Below, piece after piece: positions 15,301-38,456 of a stretch of DNA of 64,000 nt. The notes beneath the pieces were generated by a model, which was not told the origin of the DNA, did not search any database, and worked only from the letters and a program-made list of their open reading frames with translations. The translations under genes and the position numbers were made by a program. The stretch is from Xenopus tropicalis (Eukaryota > Chordata > Amphibia > Anura > Pipidae): assembly GCF_000004195.4 (NCBI RefSeq), contig NC_030685.2, positions 52,280,016-52,344,015 on the forward strand, in the 5' to 3' direction. How positions within the stretch are numbered: the stretch's first letter is position 1; each line of letters opens with the position of its first letter.

Positions 15301-18300
15301 ACTCTGCTTTACCTTCAGTGCCACCAACTTTTGTATATCTCGTTACATCCTTAAAAAAAGTAATTATCAAACAACAAAGCACAAATTAATGCTCAAAACT
15401 TCCTGTTTTTATGTCACAATGAAAGGGCAGCGTCATCCAATTTCATTCCCCTTTGTGTAGAAATGTCTCTACTACTCCCAATTTCACCACTGAGAATGAA
15501 GAATGCCTCTGTTTACAGAAAGAATAGTGCCACATTCACATGTACTAGTAAATACTGACAGTCTCTATCTATGGAGAGCAAAGTCAAGAGCCACTAACTA
15601 CTAAGATTGTCTCTATATATAGGAAGAATATTGATATCAACATTGGTACTAAACAGTCCAAATGCAGTTAGAAACAGCAAGAATTATATTGCCCCATATT
15701 AATGTAAGTGCAACACACATCTCCAAATTCAAAACTATCTTCTATATACAGATGGAAAATGAAAACAAAACTGGTTGGTTGCAAATTGGCAACTGCACTT
15801 GTACAGTTAGCAGTAACATTTGTAAATCAGCCACAGTATGTTTGTCAAACCAGAAGATGAAATCAATAAGTTATTGTTTACCAAATTTCTAGCATAGGAT
15901 ATTAACTGTCGGCCATATACAGCTCTAAAACCAGCCATAACCAACTGTATTTTTGGCTGTAAAAAAATATATGGACTATGTTTTTGGCTCCAGTATTTAG
16001 TTAGTTTTCTCAGCTATGTTTGTGTGAATAACATACACCTTAAAGATCATTTTTTTGCACAGTATAAACTAGTCTTTTCTGCTAAAGAAATTTTAGCGAT
16101 GCACTGAGATTTTAAAATTGCAAGTAATACTTTTTTGTAGATAAAAGAGGCATCAAAAATTAAAGAAAAGAAGAAAACAAAAAATCAGAAGACACAAAAG
16201 TCCCTGAAAACACCAGCTACAGAATCCAAAAAGACAAAACAAGGAAACAAAAAGAACCAGGGAAAAGCAGCATTTGTTGTTGGTAAAAATGTTCAGTAAA
16301 GTACATTATAGCATGTCTTAATTTTGCATAGTTTCACTTTTACATCAGCTCCTCTGAACACTTGTTTTAATGCACCCTAAACACACACACAAATACATCC
16401 ATCATAACCACTATTGTTAGTAGCAATGCTGGTATTTTTTTTTACGGGAAAGGTGGCAACCCTACATGCAATATTTGGCGTTCCCCATCTTATGAAATAT
16501 TTGCAGTGATAGCCTACTTAGGCCCAAATTACAGTGTGGCTACTTAATGCAGACAGCACAACAGAACATTAGTAATGAAATGCATACTGTAGTGTTTTGC
16601 ATTAAAATCTCTTTTTTGTGTCTATGTTTGACTGCAGATTTTTTTGTATTTTGTAGGGCAACCTAAAGAGAAGAAAGCCGAAGAAAATCCATATCCTAAG
16701 AAACCTCCAGTAGTTCTCCAAAGGCAGGAAACAATCACAATTTCAGAGTCCAATTACAAGGAACAGAATAGAGAAATTGAAATTGAGGTACCATCCTTGA
16801 CAGTGGAGACACCAGAGAGTAGCTCACCTGTGCACTCTGATGGTAAAGAAGGTGATGGTGAAGATGGTGAAGAAATTAAAATTTTGGATCCGAAGGCAGA
16901 ACAGTCAGCCACTGATGATAAACTGATGGCTGAAAGTTCAAAGGAAAATGTAGTTTTGAGCCAGCTCTTTGAATATGACTCTGCCCGTAGTGAAACATCA
17001 GAGGTAAGGGTCGATTCTCTCTGCTAATTCTGTAGGCATCCTCCCCATAGCTTATGAAGCTCTGGTTCCAAAACCAGGGAGGTTTTGGAAGGAAATTTTG
17101 GAAGGAAACATTGCCAACAATTGCTTCATTGCCTGTTAAATAACATTGGTGGAAAATGGAAGAATATAAGATTAAATGAAATAGGATTGTAAACAAAAAG
17201 TCCATACAATTTGGAACTGAAAGCTCTATGTGAAAGGGGCCTCCATCTCTTGTCGCTTGTCACTTATCTGAGTGGCATCTTTAATGCAACTGTATGTTTT
17301 ATTTTTTTCTATTTATTATTGTACTCTGTTTATTTATCTATTATTGCTATGACCCACTGTTTATTTATTGTCAGACTGACAATAACATTAATATTATGAT
17401 TTTGCACTATGTTAGGCAGAAGGCCAGCAGGTCACTGATGTTTCTATAGTTTATCAATCTAATTCTCAGACCTTTAGCTGATTTTGAAGTACAGTTCCCA
17501 ATACAATAAGATGTTCAACAGCTTGAGAGGTGCAGGTTGGACATCTGCAATCATATATCTTAAGTTTTGCATGCCCATGATAATTATGGCTATACGTTGC
17601 TGCAAAGCTGATTGCCCATTTTCAATATAGCTGTTCACTATTAATTTTACAACGAGCTATGCCACCTGTAAGTTTTAATACAATGAGGGTTTTCTGAAAC
17701 TGATTGGTTTTTGATTTCTAGGCTACCACCGCTTCCTTGCGCAGACAGAGATCTTCACGAACCCAGGAGTTGTCAGATAGAGCTGAGAGGAGGAGAACTG
17801 AGGTAGAAAAGAAGAGAAAAGAAAGGGAGGAACAGTTGCGGCTGGAGCAGGAGCAACAGGAGAGGATGGAGAAAATGAGGATAGAGTTGGAGCAGGAACA
17901 GCAAAGAAGGGCAGAAGAGATTCGGTAAGACTGGCATGTCCATTTAAGGAGAAAGGAATGAAAATGGTTAGAATTGTCTTGCACAAGAGACCACTAGAGA
18001 CCGTCCATCTAATTAAATTATATCTCGCAGCAGACGGAAAGCACAATGTCACACTTTAGCACTCACATCATTATGTTTATGCAATCCAGCATGAAGAAAC
18101 AGCATGAAGAAGAGGAAAAGAAATGCCAGGAGCAAGAGAGGGCTAGAAGGATACAGCTGGAACAGCAAGCACTGGAGAGAGCACGCCAGCAGCAAGAGGA
18201 ACACAGAAGGAAACTCCAGGAAATCCATAGGCGCAAACAACAGGAGGAGCTTGAGAAATTGGGTAAGACCACAATTTGCTTACCTCCCAAGGTGAAAGGA

Positions 18301-20661
18301 AACTTTCTAATAAAACATGTTTAACTATGTCCTTGACTTACATTTAGTGCAGCCTATTTATCCCCCCAAACATAAACTGCCACTGTACTGAAACACTCAT
18401 GTTGCCGTTTCATTAGTTAGTTATTGACCTACATAGCAGATGTCTGAAGTATGAATAGCCATCGTGAAAATGTATAGTTAATTGGGCAAGCATAAAGATT
18501 ACATATTCAGTAAAACATGTTTTATCATTCATTCGTCTGTCATTTTATGTGAAGATAAACCCATACCCCTTTAAAGCAACCTGTAAATCTTAACCAACAG
18601 ATTCCAGTGACACAGTAGCCTCTGCAACGGTGGATTTACAATTTTGACACCCAGAGGCCGCCCCCATTCCCTGCCCACAGTACTCCTCTGCCCATACGTT
18701 TAGCTAACATACAGAGCACAGCGGACAGGACGCGCTGAAGTTTTCTGTGTGTCCTGTTCCCAGTGCTCCGTATGTGTGCAAAGTTTAGGTGCAGCTGGGC
18801 GGCATGCCGCCGTAAAATTGTGCTACCCTAGGCCCGGGCGTTTGTGGCCTCGCAACAAATCTGGGCCTGGACCTGGATCTCTGGTGATTATAATTATATT
18901 AAACACAGCAGGATGCTTGCTTGGTATTTACCAAAAATTACAGGTATAGGACCTGTTATCCAGAATGCTTGGGACCTGGGGTCTTCCGGATAAGGTGAAT
19001 TTCCGCAATTTGGATCTCCATACCTTAAGTCTTCTAAAAACGTTGATATTTCATTATTACAGATAAAATGGAAATCATTTTTTTGTGAATTATTTGATTG
19101 AAATTAAGTCTGTGGGAGATGGCCTTCCCTAATTAGGAACTTTCTGGAACCAACAAATGTATTTATTTTTAGCTGTAATATTGGTGTGTAGGCAGTCATC
19201 TCAGTGCATTGTGCCTAAATCTGAACTTTCAAATGGAGCCAGTGCTACACATTAAGAACCACTTTTTGATAACCTAATGTTTCTCATACTCCCAAGTAAC
19301 TGAAGGAGTCCTGGACTTCATTTAACAATGGTCACTGGCATTATGTGAAGCATTAGGGCCATGACACACTGTGAGATTAGTCGCGCCGCGACAAATCTCC
19401 GTTGTTGCAGGCAGTGGGATGGCATTGCGGGGAGATTAGTTGCCCGCCACAACGGAGTATTGTGAAAAACATTTAAACACTTACCTGCAGACCTAACAGA
19501 CTGCACCTTTGGCATTACTGCTTGTCAAGATGGAATAAATCTGTGTCTATAATCACGTGCTCCACATATAATTAGTGTGATGGGGGCTAGTTTTGGCTCC
19601 AGCTTTGCAAATTCCCCTTTTTGAGGTAGGACATGTTTTAGCTAGAGGTCAGGACACTGTCCTTCCACATAAAAAATGTTCCCTCTCTATACTGTTTCTG
19701 ATTCTTTTCCACCATACTTGTTCATTGTGTGCTTACTTTTCCCCCTGCCTGAGAGTCTCAATATTCAGCTTCCCACATAGTCTCCCTTTCTTCCCTTTTC
19801 AGGGTTTCTACAGTTTTCTACAGTTCTTTGCTACTCCCTCTGCATTTTCTTTCTAGATTATTAGCAATGTCTGAGATGATTCTTCTGCACATTGACTTAT
19901 GCCACATGATAGTTTTTGCATATAATACCACTCCTACTCTATACTTGTCTTTCAAGAAGGAAATATCTGTCCCTGTGTGCTATTGTTTTCACCTTCAGGC
20001 CCCCAGAAAATGTGAACTACCCATTTAACAGAAAATGTTACTGCACAAACACTGTTCCCTAGCACTAATAACAAAGACAGCATTATTTCACAAAAGTCAC
20101 TAAATAAGTGCATATACATTAATAAATGTGGACTTTAACTTGTAGAAATAGAACGTCAGAGACAAATGCAAATTGAGCGGGAGGCTGCAGAGGAGCGCCT
20201 TAGGCTGCTGGAGATGGCAGCAGAAGAGAGGGAGGAATACAAAAGGAAGAAGCAGGAAAAGGAGGAACAAGCCAGGCGAGAAGCTGAAGAGAGGAGGAAA
20301 AAAGCAGAAGAAGAAGCTAAAGCTGTTATGGAAGAAGCTCGGAGACAAGCACAACTATTAGCAAGGTGTGTGCGTGTATTAGTGATATACGGGCTGGCCC
20401 AATACCTACAAGTTGTGTGCCCAACCTCGACACGTAACTTGCGGGTCGCAGGCAGGTTCAGGTTGAGCTCTTCCATTCACCCTCCCTGACCACGACCTAA
20501 CACTGCCAGCTGTCCCTTCCGGCTTGTGAATTTATAAGCACGCACCCGACACACCCAGCCCCTTTTATGACGTCATTGTGGGGTTGGTCTATAGAGGAGA
20601 GAAGCTGGTTCAGGTTGGGAGCGGACGGGTTTTTCTCGACCTGCTCATCACTAGAGAGAGA

Positions 20662-20715
<54 letters not shown>

Positions 20716-21354
20716 TTATTTTTTTTTTTTTTCATGATCTGTCCTTTGTAAAGCCATTCAAATAACTTTGCCAATACAGATTTAAACTCCATCATACTAT
20801 TTTGGTTTATTCCTTGTCAATTCAGACTGGGATTGTAGAAGATCAATAGAGGGGTGCAATAAATGGGCAATCTTTAAAGATAATAGTAATTTTTAGCCCA
20901 GAGTGAAATTAGGGGGGCTTCACTTATGCTATGTTTCTCCTTTAATCTGAGGCAGTTCCAAACAAACACAAGCCATCACAACATCTAAACATCCTTTTTG
21001 TGTAATTTGTTTCACTCTTGCAACAGACGTTAAAGTGACAGGTAGATATTTTTTGTCCTGCAGCACAGTGGCCTGATATTCCCACTGCTATGTTATATTA
21101 TGGAATTCTAAAAAATGTTATATTTTTATCTTCAATACTAGCTTTGCCTTTTCATAACTGTGTCCTATCAAATAATCATATTTTTGTTTTGCAGGCAAAC
21201 AGCAGCCTTGGAAAAACAGTTGCAATTTACCAAGGGACTGCTAAAGGAATCAGTTGGATTGGACCAGACCCAGGGTGTTTCAAGACCTTGGGTGTTCTCT
21301 TATTTTGAATTTATGGAGCTGCCATTTTTACCACTGTCTGTTCAGGGTGACTAA
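386..21354 (+). CDS. KIAA2012: KIAA2012 orthologue, 3' part (15 coding exons, 5' end outside window)
   Basis: Exons joined by eye: 386-474, 1655-1702, 5142-5222, 6538-6648, 8310-8381, 11119-11197, 11592-11762, 13037-13124, 14396-14549, 16141-16282, 16657-17003, 17722-17924, 18090-18262, 20146-20365, 21195-21354. Every junction is AG/GT and the codon phases agree from one exon to the next. They give about 711 residues ending at TAA 21352-21354. The first exon enters in phase 1, so earlier exons lie upstream of the window. The protein is low-complexity and Lys/Glu/Ser-rich. Exons at 17722-20365 encode a long Arg/Glu/Gln coiled coil or single alpha helix (repeats such as RREEQLRLEQEQQER style), followed by a more hydrophobic C-terminus containing SRPWVFSYFEFMELPF. 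Identity rests on synteny (upstream of and convergent with SUMO1, then NOP58, as on human 2q33) and on the coiled-coil character. The molecular function is not known to me. Extra phase-0 exons could have been missed between 474 and 11119. Confidence 0.8.
733..965. repeat. Interspersed repeat, 'cagatttaag(a/c)tgctgattc' family
   Basis: Begins GGTGCCCATACAGGGACAGA and ends in a matching inverted form (TGTGTGGCCAGCTT). A second copy, in the opposite sense, is at 2640-2885 and pieces occur at 37551-37690 and 58985-59110. The centre contains a small inverted pair (AAGGACCACAT / ATGTGGTCCTT). Confidence 0.55.
1112..1476. mobile_element. Non-autonomous hAT-like element with 8-bp target duplication
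   Basis: Ends TAGGGCCGC and GCGGCCCTG are inverted repeats, flanked by identical 8-bp duplications TGTGCACC (1104-1111 and 1477-1484). Eight-base duplications are diagnostic of hAT transposition. The interior holds short G-rich direct repeats (TATGGGGGC/TTGGGGGCA) at 1290-1360. No transposase frame. Confidence 0.8.
2640..2885. repeat. Second copy of the 733-965 repeat family
   Basis: Shares GATCAATATCTGGCC, CAGGGACAG and AATCAGCATCTTAAATCTGC with the copy at 733-965, in reverse sense. Ends in CCATGAATGGCCA. Confidence 0.5.
3030..3264. mobile_element. hAT-like MITE with perfect 8-bp target duplication
   Basis: Ends CAGGGCCGGATTT and AAATCCGGGCCTG are near-perfect inverted repeats, flanked on both sides by TCAGAGAC (3022-3029 and 3265-3272). 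A related, older copy is at 18624-18870. Confidence 0.85.
5489..5633. mobile_element. hAT-like MITE (CAGGCCCGGACTGGC family)
   Basis: Starts CAGGCCCGGACTGGCAAT and ends with the degraded inverse CAGTCCAAGCCTG. Flanks GTTATCAG and GTTTATCAG look like an 8-bp duplication with one later insertion. Confidence 0.65.
6301..6474. mobile_element. Short inverted-repeat element in KIAA2012 intron
   Basis: Outer ends GGGCTTATTTATTAA and TTAATAAATACTCCC are inverted, and the inner arms (GATGTTGCCCATAGCACC against GGTGCTATAGGCAACATC) also pair. The whole element can fold into one hairpin, just upstream of the exon at 6538. Confidence 0.6.
7470..7935. mobile_element. MITE with GTAGTTCACCTTACAA terminal repeats
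   Basis: GTAGTTCACCTTACAA at the left end and TTGTAAGGTGAACTAT at the right end are exact inverted repeats. The interior is non-coding. Confidence 0.65.
8780..8960. mobile_element. Fragment of an hAT-like element (CAGGGGTCTCCAACC end)
   Basis: Begins CAGGGGTCTCCAACCTTT and is related, in opposite sense, to the complete copy at 47230-47534 (shared 'gcaaccaaaacttgccnccaagc' style interior). The second terminus is not recognisable. Confidence 0.45.
9320..11118. other. KIAA2012 intron sequence without recognised features
   Basis: AT-rich intron. Includes a low-complexity AAT-rich patch at 9655-9740 and a TATATACGGTATATAT palindrome near 10199. No exon, RNA gene or complete transposon was recognised. 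Confidence 0.4.
12163..12350. repeat. GC-rich interspersed repeat (GCGACTAATCTCCCC family)
   Basis: Unusually CpG-rich for the region (CGCGGCGGCGCGATTTCGCG). Contains GGAGATTAGTCGCCCGCG near the start. Related pieces lie at 19351-19450, 29745-29810 and at both ends of the element at 52578-53355. Probably the terminal part of one transposon family. Confidence 0.5.
12391..12454 (+). repeat. Exact tandem duplication of 32 bp
   Basis: A 32-base unit beginning ATGCGTCCCTTCATGCTC occurs twice head to tail (12391-12422 and 12423-12454) with no differences, so the duplication is recent. Within a KIAA2012 intron. Confidence 0.85.
13211..14060 (+). mobile_element. Possible solo LTR in KIAA2012 intron
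   Basis: An ~850-base block with promoter and poly(A) logic of its own: a TATA box (TATATA, 13329-13334) after a purine-rich tract, and AATAAA at 13955-13960 followed by GCTGTGGCC and a T-rich stretch. It begins TGTTAGCCCC. Clear 5-bp target repeats and the 3' CA end could not be fixed, so the borders are approximate. No internal coding region is present. Confidence 0.45.
18624..18870. mobile_element. Older copy of the 3030-3264 hAT-like family
   Basis: Shares CCTAGGCCCGGGC, TTTGTGGCCTCGC and AAATCTGGGCCTG with the element at 3030-3264. The left end is decayed. Confidence 0.55.
18939..19155. mobile_element. TACAGGTATAGGACC-type MITE, 3' truncated
   Basis: Starts TACAGGTATAGGACCTGTTA and continues with TCCAGAATGCTTGGGACC, shared with copies at 27237, 54812, 59412 and 60150. 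The right terminus is missing. Confidence 0.6.
20384..20655. mobile_element. CpG-bearing MITE, copy related to 63591-63876
   Basis: Starts TTAGTGATATACGGGCTGG and ends CTCGACCTGCTCATCACTA. The interior (TGACGTCATTGTGGGGTTGG, CTGACCACGACCTAACACTG) matches the reversed element near the window end. It begins 19 bases after the donor of exon 20146-20365. Confidence 0.55.
20652..20712 (+). repeat. Compound microsatellite (GA)n(GT)n(AT)n
   Basis: A short GA run passes into about 12 GT units and then about 13 AT units, followed by a T-rich stretch. Confidence 0.9.
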
Positions 21355-21585
21355 GAAGGGCCAGAATATTACTTCCTATGCTAGAGTTCAGTTGGGCCAT
21401 GCTTGATCTTGTGTTGTAGGCATTGGTTATATTTTGAAGACTATGTTCTCTAGAAGTATCTTCATTGTGTGCAGTGGAACAAGGGGTGTTTCAGGCCGTT
21501 CCCTTCTACTGATTTCATGCTTTCTAAAAAAAATTAATCTGCAGAACTCTGGAGATTTAACAAATCATCTGTGCAATACTGAGCC

Positions 21586-21591
21586 ATTAAA
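21586..21591 (+). terminator. Possible KIAA2012 polyadenylation signal ATTAAA
   Basis: This variant hexamer ATTAAA lies about 230 bases after the stop codon. No canonical AATAAA is seen nearer. The GT-rich element downstream is weak, so the site is tentative. Confidence 0.35.
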
Positions 21592-21936
21592 ATCAGTTTG
21601 ATATAGGACATTCTACCTGAGTGATGATTTGAAGTACTTGCATTAGTCACAAGATAACTGCAGTACCTTCTACCTTTTGGTCTTTTCAGCTGATTCTACT
21701 ACATTATAATAGTATTTCTAATTAAGCAATTACATATCTTGCTGGAATTTACTGTATCCCTAAGCACTTTTGTTGCCTAAAATTATATATGTGAAATTAG
21801 AGCCCATTTTTTATTCATTCCTATGGGATTTTTATCAGAATATTTATCAGTGAGTGATAGTTCACAATTTGCTATACACACTTAAAAATCCCATAGGACT
21901 AAATAGTAAGCGGGAGAGTTTTTCTGTTGTTAGCTA

Positions 21937-22843
21937 CCGTATATACTCGAGTATAAGCCGATCCAAATATAAGCCGAGGTACCGAATTTCACCTAAGAAA
22001 ACTGGAAAACTGTATTGACTGGAGTATAAGCCTAGGGTGGGCTTACATAATACTAAAATTACATGATGCTGAAAAGTGCATGATGCCCATGACTAGACGG
22101 GCCCAAAAATCTCTTTGGAGTGAAGCATCTGGCACTTGAGCCTCCTGGTGCACAGCCCTGATAGTGGATCTACCTACCAAATCTTGCACCAGCTTACTTA
22201 CTAAGAGAGTGCATCAGGGTAGACTTACAGTTTGTGCAGGTTCACAGGGGCCTTATGCAGCCATGGAAAAGCCAGGTTTGCCTGGTGTGCCAAAGCACTG
22301 GGGTGCAATACATTGCAGGCCGAGTCGCTCTTTGGCTGGGAGCAGCCACTTTCAAGTTAAGGCACAGTTTGGACAGCTCTTTCTCAGTCCGGGTCCTGAG
22401 TTCTATGCAACCAGTTCAAATCCCTAATATTTATCTGTCTGAGGATTCCAGCAGCCAGCAATTCCCCCTCTATAACCAATGAAGTACTAGAAGGTGGTTT
22501 GTTGCTTACCAACCAGCCACCACCACGGACAACACAATGGGCTGCTTGTGCTGCAGCTTAGCCCCGGAGTAGCGGCGGGTGTTTACTGTAGGCTGGGAGC
22601 GGGGCTGGTTGAAGCTGCTGGGGACCGAGGCACACGCTCCTCGTGCCTGTAGAGCGGTAAGCATAAGATGGGTCTCTTATGCATTCTGGCATAGGAGCGC
22701 ACGGTGAAGAGGGGTCTTAGCGGACATCCACGGGGGTGTGCAATGAATGCCATCTTATCCATATACTCGAGTATAAGCCGAGGGTGACTTTTTCAGCACA
22801 TTTTTGGTGGTCAAAAACTCGGCTTATACTCGAGTATATACGG
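21937..22843. mobile_element. Tc1/mariner-type MITE (CCGTATATACTCGAGTATAA family), long copy
   Basis: Inverted ends starting CCGTATATACTCGAGTATAA and their complement at 22815-22843 are flanked by TA on each side (21935-21936, 22844-22845), the target of Tc1/mariner elements. The subterminal GGTACCGAATTTCACCT and GACTTTTTCAGCACATTTTT are shared with the shorter copy at 51760-52262. It lies between KIAA2012 and SUMO1. The middle part (22100-22750) is non-coding. Confidence 0.75.
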
Positions 22844-23644
22844 TAATTAACAAAGTATCGAACTCTGCACACTGCAGTAGAAGTCACGCCAAGTAGATCT
22901 GTCAGCTAAAGCCATTTACTTATGCCCAAAATATGGCTTTAAAACCAAAAAACAAACTACCTCTGTAGAATCCAAATGCTCAGTAGTCTGTATCCATTTT
23001 AAATGAGTAATTGTAAACATTCTTAGGCCAACTTTGTTCTACGTGACAGCACAAATGGAATACAGTTGAAACATTTCTAGGATTAGGTTCCAGCAACAAC
23101 AATTTTGATTCTGAGAAAATTCACATGAATACTCAGCCAGTTTCCTTGTTTGAAACCTAGAACTTATAAAGTAGGCAAAATTGGGTCGCAGTAAAGGAAC
23201 ATTTGTTGATGAAAAGATTGGTTATGGTATATTTTGACAACACTGCTTTGTCAAATTGATGCTGTAGTGCTGTTTTGCAATCAGTGTTTTCTTGAGAGGC
23301 ATTCAAGATGCTTGTCAGTAAGAGTAAGGAAGGTGAATTTGGATCTATATAGCTTAAAGCGGGAGAAGGAAACATGTTGGTGACAGAGGAATGTAATAAA
23401 GACAATTGTGGTCTCCATTTTTACAAATGTTTTAGCTTTTTTTAATATAACTTCAACTTGAATTAAGCCAATACAGACATTTTTTTTTCATTTTTTTTTT
23501 AAACTTTTTTTTAAAACCCATGCCCCACAAAAATAAAAGATACAGCGAACATTTCATAGGGGGTGGTTGCATGACAACTTGTATCTAAAAACACAACTCC
23601 TATATCTTCTAGGCAGGTGGAACGATAACAGTAATGGTGAAAAT

Positions 23645-23650
23645 TTTATT
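23645..23650 (-). terminator. SUMO1 polyadenylation signal AATAAA
   Basis: The plus strand reads TTTATT, which is AATAAA on the SUMO1 strand, about 330 bases past the stop codon. A T-rich tract at 23480-23510 (A-rich on the SUMO1 strand) lies further down. Confidence 0.5.
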
Positions 23651-23977
23651 CAACAATTTGAAGTGCAATAAATCCCCAAAAAACGTTCTTTTTCGTGTCC
23701 CAAGCAACCGAGTAATTTTACAATGTAAATTCAAATCAATATTCTTGGAGACCAAAAGGAGTGAAGCTAAAACAGCCTGGACTGGTGACATCTTCAGAAG
23801 TGACTTCTCATACTGATGAAGATATTAAAATGAGGTGATCTAGATGCCACAGACATCTGGCTGATTACATGAAAGGAAACAGAGTACCAAGGGGAAGGAG
23901 AGGTAAACATTACAAAAAAAAAAAAAAGTAAAAAAAATAATAATTAAAAAAAAAAAAAACGAAGGTGAGGGAAAAAT

Positions 23978-35976
<11,999 letters not shown>

Positions 35977-36180
35977 GCTAACTGCTCTCGGCCGGTATCG
36001 GTTCGCTACACTGGACCGCTCTACGCTTTTCCTTCCTCCGGGCACAATAACAGCACAAGAGAACCAGACAAGGAAGGTGTTCCGGTTCTTGGGAATGACC
36101 TCATTTCCGATACATGCGGCACCGCCCACATTTTGCTGACGCGCACTGCTGCGGCTTGCGGCAAATGGTAGGGGTATGCG
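35977..36180 (-). promoter_or_regulatory. SUMO1 5' UTR and proximal promoter
   Basis: Sequence immediately upstream of the SUMO1 ATG is richer in G+C and CpG than the AT-rich surroundings, with motifs such as GGCGGTGCC and GCGCGTC on the minus strand. No TATA box is evident. This fits a housekeeping promoter with dispersed starts. An open frame continues upstream of the ATG without a stop, but the MSDQ start is conserved, so it is treated as UTR. The exact start site cannot be read from the sequence. Confidence 0.5.
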
Positions 36181-36841
36181 CTTGCACAGACGCTGAGCAC
36201 TAGGTGGCGCTTTTGTGTCCATATTGTAATGCGAACGTCAGCCTTTAACCATTGATATCCAGTGTTTTTTCTGTATAGAGCATTAACCTCTCCAAAGCCG
36301 AGCATTAATAGTAGGCGTCTAATGGCTTTGGCACTGCCAGCCTCACATCATTAAAAGGCCCCGTTACATAGTAGATTGGCTTTACCTGGCTTTACGTGGC
36401 TTTTGACGTTTTAGTAGGTGATTCTTAACCTTTTTGGTTGCGTCGCATGATTGAAATTGACCACAAATGTTTATATAAACTGGTTAAATGAATGAGCCAA
36501 ATTACAGACAATTGCTTATATGAAAAAAAAATTGGTTATCTTATCTTGTCAATCTGATCCCTTGAGAGCCCCTGATGCCTCTATATTAGAGGACACATTG
36601 GGAAGAGACTAAATAACAGATACCGAGGCATAGGGTGGGTGGAGAATAGACATAATTATCAAAATTGTGTGAATAAACCTTACCCGCGCTTCTAATAAAT
36701 TTATGTGTAGTTCGTGAAAGACTAATATTATTCTAAAAAACAAATTAAATTACCCAACAACAATCCTCTTACCCAAATAGTGAATAGAATATCATAAATA
36801 GCCTCCTTCCTCCAAACTAATCCTCACAGTGAATATATAAA

Positions 36842-37315
36842 TATTATAACAAGGAGTTAGCGCTAAAAAAATATACCACCAAGTGTAAAAATTCTATAAT
36901 ATTTTAATTAATCATTAAATCAATACAAAAAGATACAAGTCATAAGTTAAAAGATACAATAGGATATAGTGATAATCAAAAACAGTTCGTTAAAACTAAA
37001 TTGTTGGCCCTATTAGTTCATTAAAAAAGTGAACTAGGATAAATGAGGATGGTACAATAAATACGTTTAGCTTTTTAAATGACTATTTATGCACGTATTT
37101 ATTGTACCATCCTCATTTATCCTAGTTCACTTTTTTAATGAACTAATAGGGCCAACATTTTAGTTTTAACGAACTGTTTTTGATTATCACTATATCCTAT
37201 TGTATCTTTTAACTTATGACTTGTATCTTTTTGTATTGATTTAATGATTGATTAAAATATTATAGAATTTTTACACTTGGTGGTATATTTTTTTAGCGCT
37301 AACTCCTTGTTATAA
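36842..37315. repeat. Giant near-perfect inverted repeat (two ~222-bp arms, 28-base loop)
   Basis: Left arm 36842-37065 and right arm 37094-37315 are complementary along their whole length with only a few differences (for example AAATTGTTGG against AAAATGTTGG). Outer ends read TTATAACAAGGAGTTAGCGC. AT-rich and non-coding. Most likely a foldback-type DNA transposon. It lies ~870 bases upstream of the SUMO1 start. Confidence 0.9.
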
Positions 37316-37699
37316 TAATTATAAAAATTGAAAGTCCAATCCAGAAGTGAAATCCTGGTCATCTTACCCCATATATCAAGTTGCCTAATATAATGTTGAC
37401 TCTTTATCAGCCTTTAGCTAAAATACCATCAAAGAGATCCAATATCTCCACGCCAAGTCATACCTTGTCTTCAGTAGGCAATAGTTCTTAAAAGCATTTT
37501 TAAAGCCTAGATCACTGACAAGATAAGGTGGCAGCTTATCTGCCTGTGTAAGGGGACCCCTGATGGGCCCATCCAACTGATATCTGGCCTCAAATTGTCC
37601 GGATGTTGATCAGGCAGGTTTGATCAGAGACTGCATTGGCTCATTGATGCAGTCCTCACTTTGATGGGTCTTCTTCCATAGTTGTAATTCAATTGTTTG

Positions 37700-37800
37700 G
37701 CCCAAGGCAAAAAAAAACCCATCTGAAGCCTCTCTAATTTGCCTCAGAGGTGAAAAATTCCTTTCTAACTCCAAATTGACAATCGGACCCGAATACAGAA
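37700..37800. repeat. Frog interspersed repeat (CCCATCTGAAGCC family)
   Basis: Contains GGCAAAAAAAAACCCATCTG, TTGCCTCAGAGG and ATTCCTTTCTAACTCC. Relatives lie at 27060-27180 and 39640-39830 (AGGCAAAAAACCCCATCTGA). Family identity is not recognised beyond being recurrent. Confidence 0.5.
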
Positions 37801-38456
37801 TACAACTCTATTAACGAGCCTGTATGGGCTTAAGTACCTACGCATGGCGTTCATCTCTACATACATTTGCTTCCAGTTTAGTGTGCCACCCTACAAGTGT
37901 ACAAGGGTATTTGTGTACTAGTGGCCCTTTATTGTTGGTCAGCAAGATTCCTAAGGAACTCCTTTAACCCCTATTAACAGCCAATCTATAAATTCTATGC
38001 CTTATTAACAGTTTTTTAATTATATAGAATACTCTCAGTGCTATTACTCTTAGAGAATATTTGATTTTCCTCTCTTTGGCACAAAGATATATACACTCAT
38101 ATGTCTAAAGATTATTGGGTCGGTCACAGGCTTGTATTTGGTACCATGCACTGAATTTAGGGAAACCAAAGAATATTCATGGGAATTTACTGTACTATAA
38201 ATGCACCCAGCTTAAATCAGTGCAAGGGATACCCAGCACCAGTAAAAACATGGTTGTGGCCTGGTACCAACTCCCAGTAGCAGTGTCCCTTTTCCATACT
38301 CATGGGTATTAAGGAGCATGAATGCTATGATTCTTAGGATTTGTTGTTCAACCTCAGCTAAAGCACGGTAGGCAGCCCAGCTTCATTTTATTTCTACCTA
38401 ATGTGTGGGGAAGCACCATCCCTTAGGGGGTGATAGAACTGATATCAAAGTGTCTC

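Noticed and set aside
17718..18324. Several minus-strand and off-frame open frames over the KIAA2012 coiled-coil exons
   Set aside because: GAG/AAG-rich coding exons leave the other frames open. Only the plus frame with consistent splice phases is supported.
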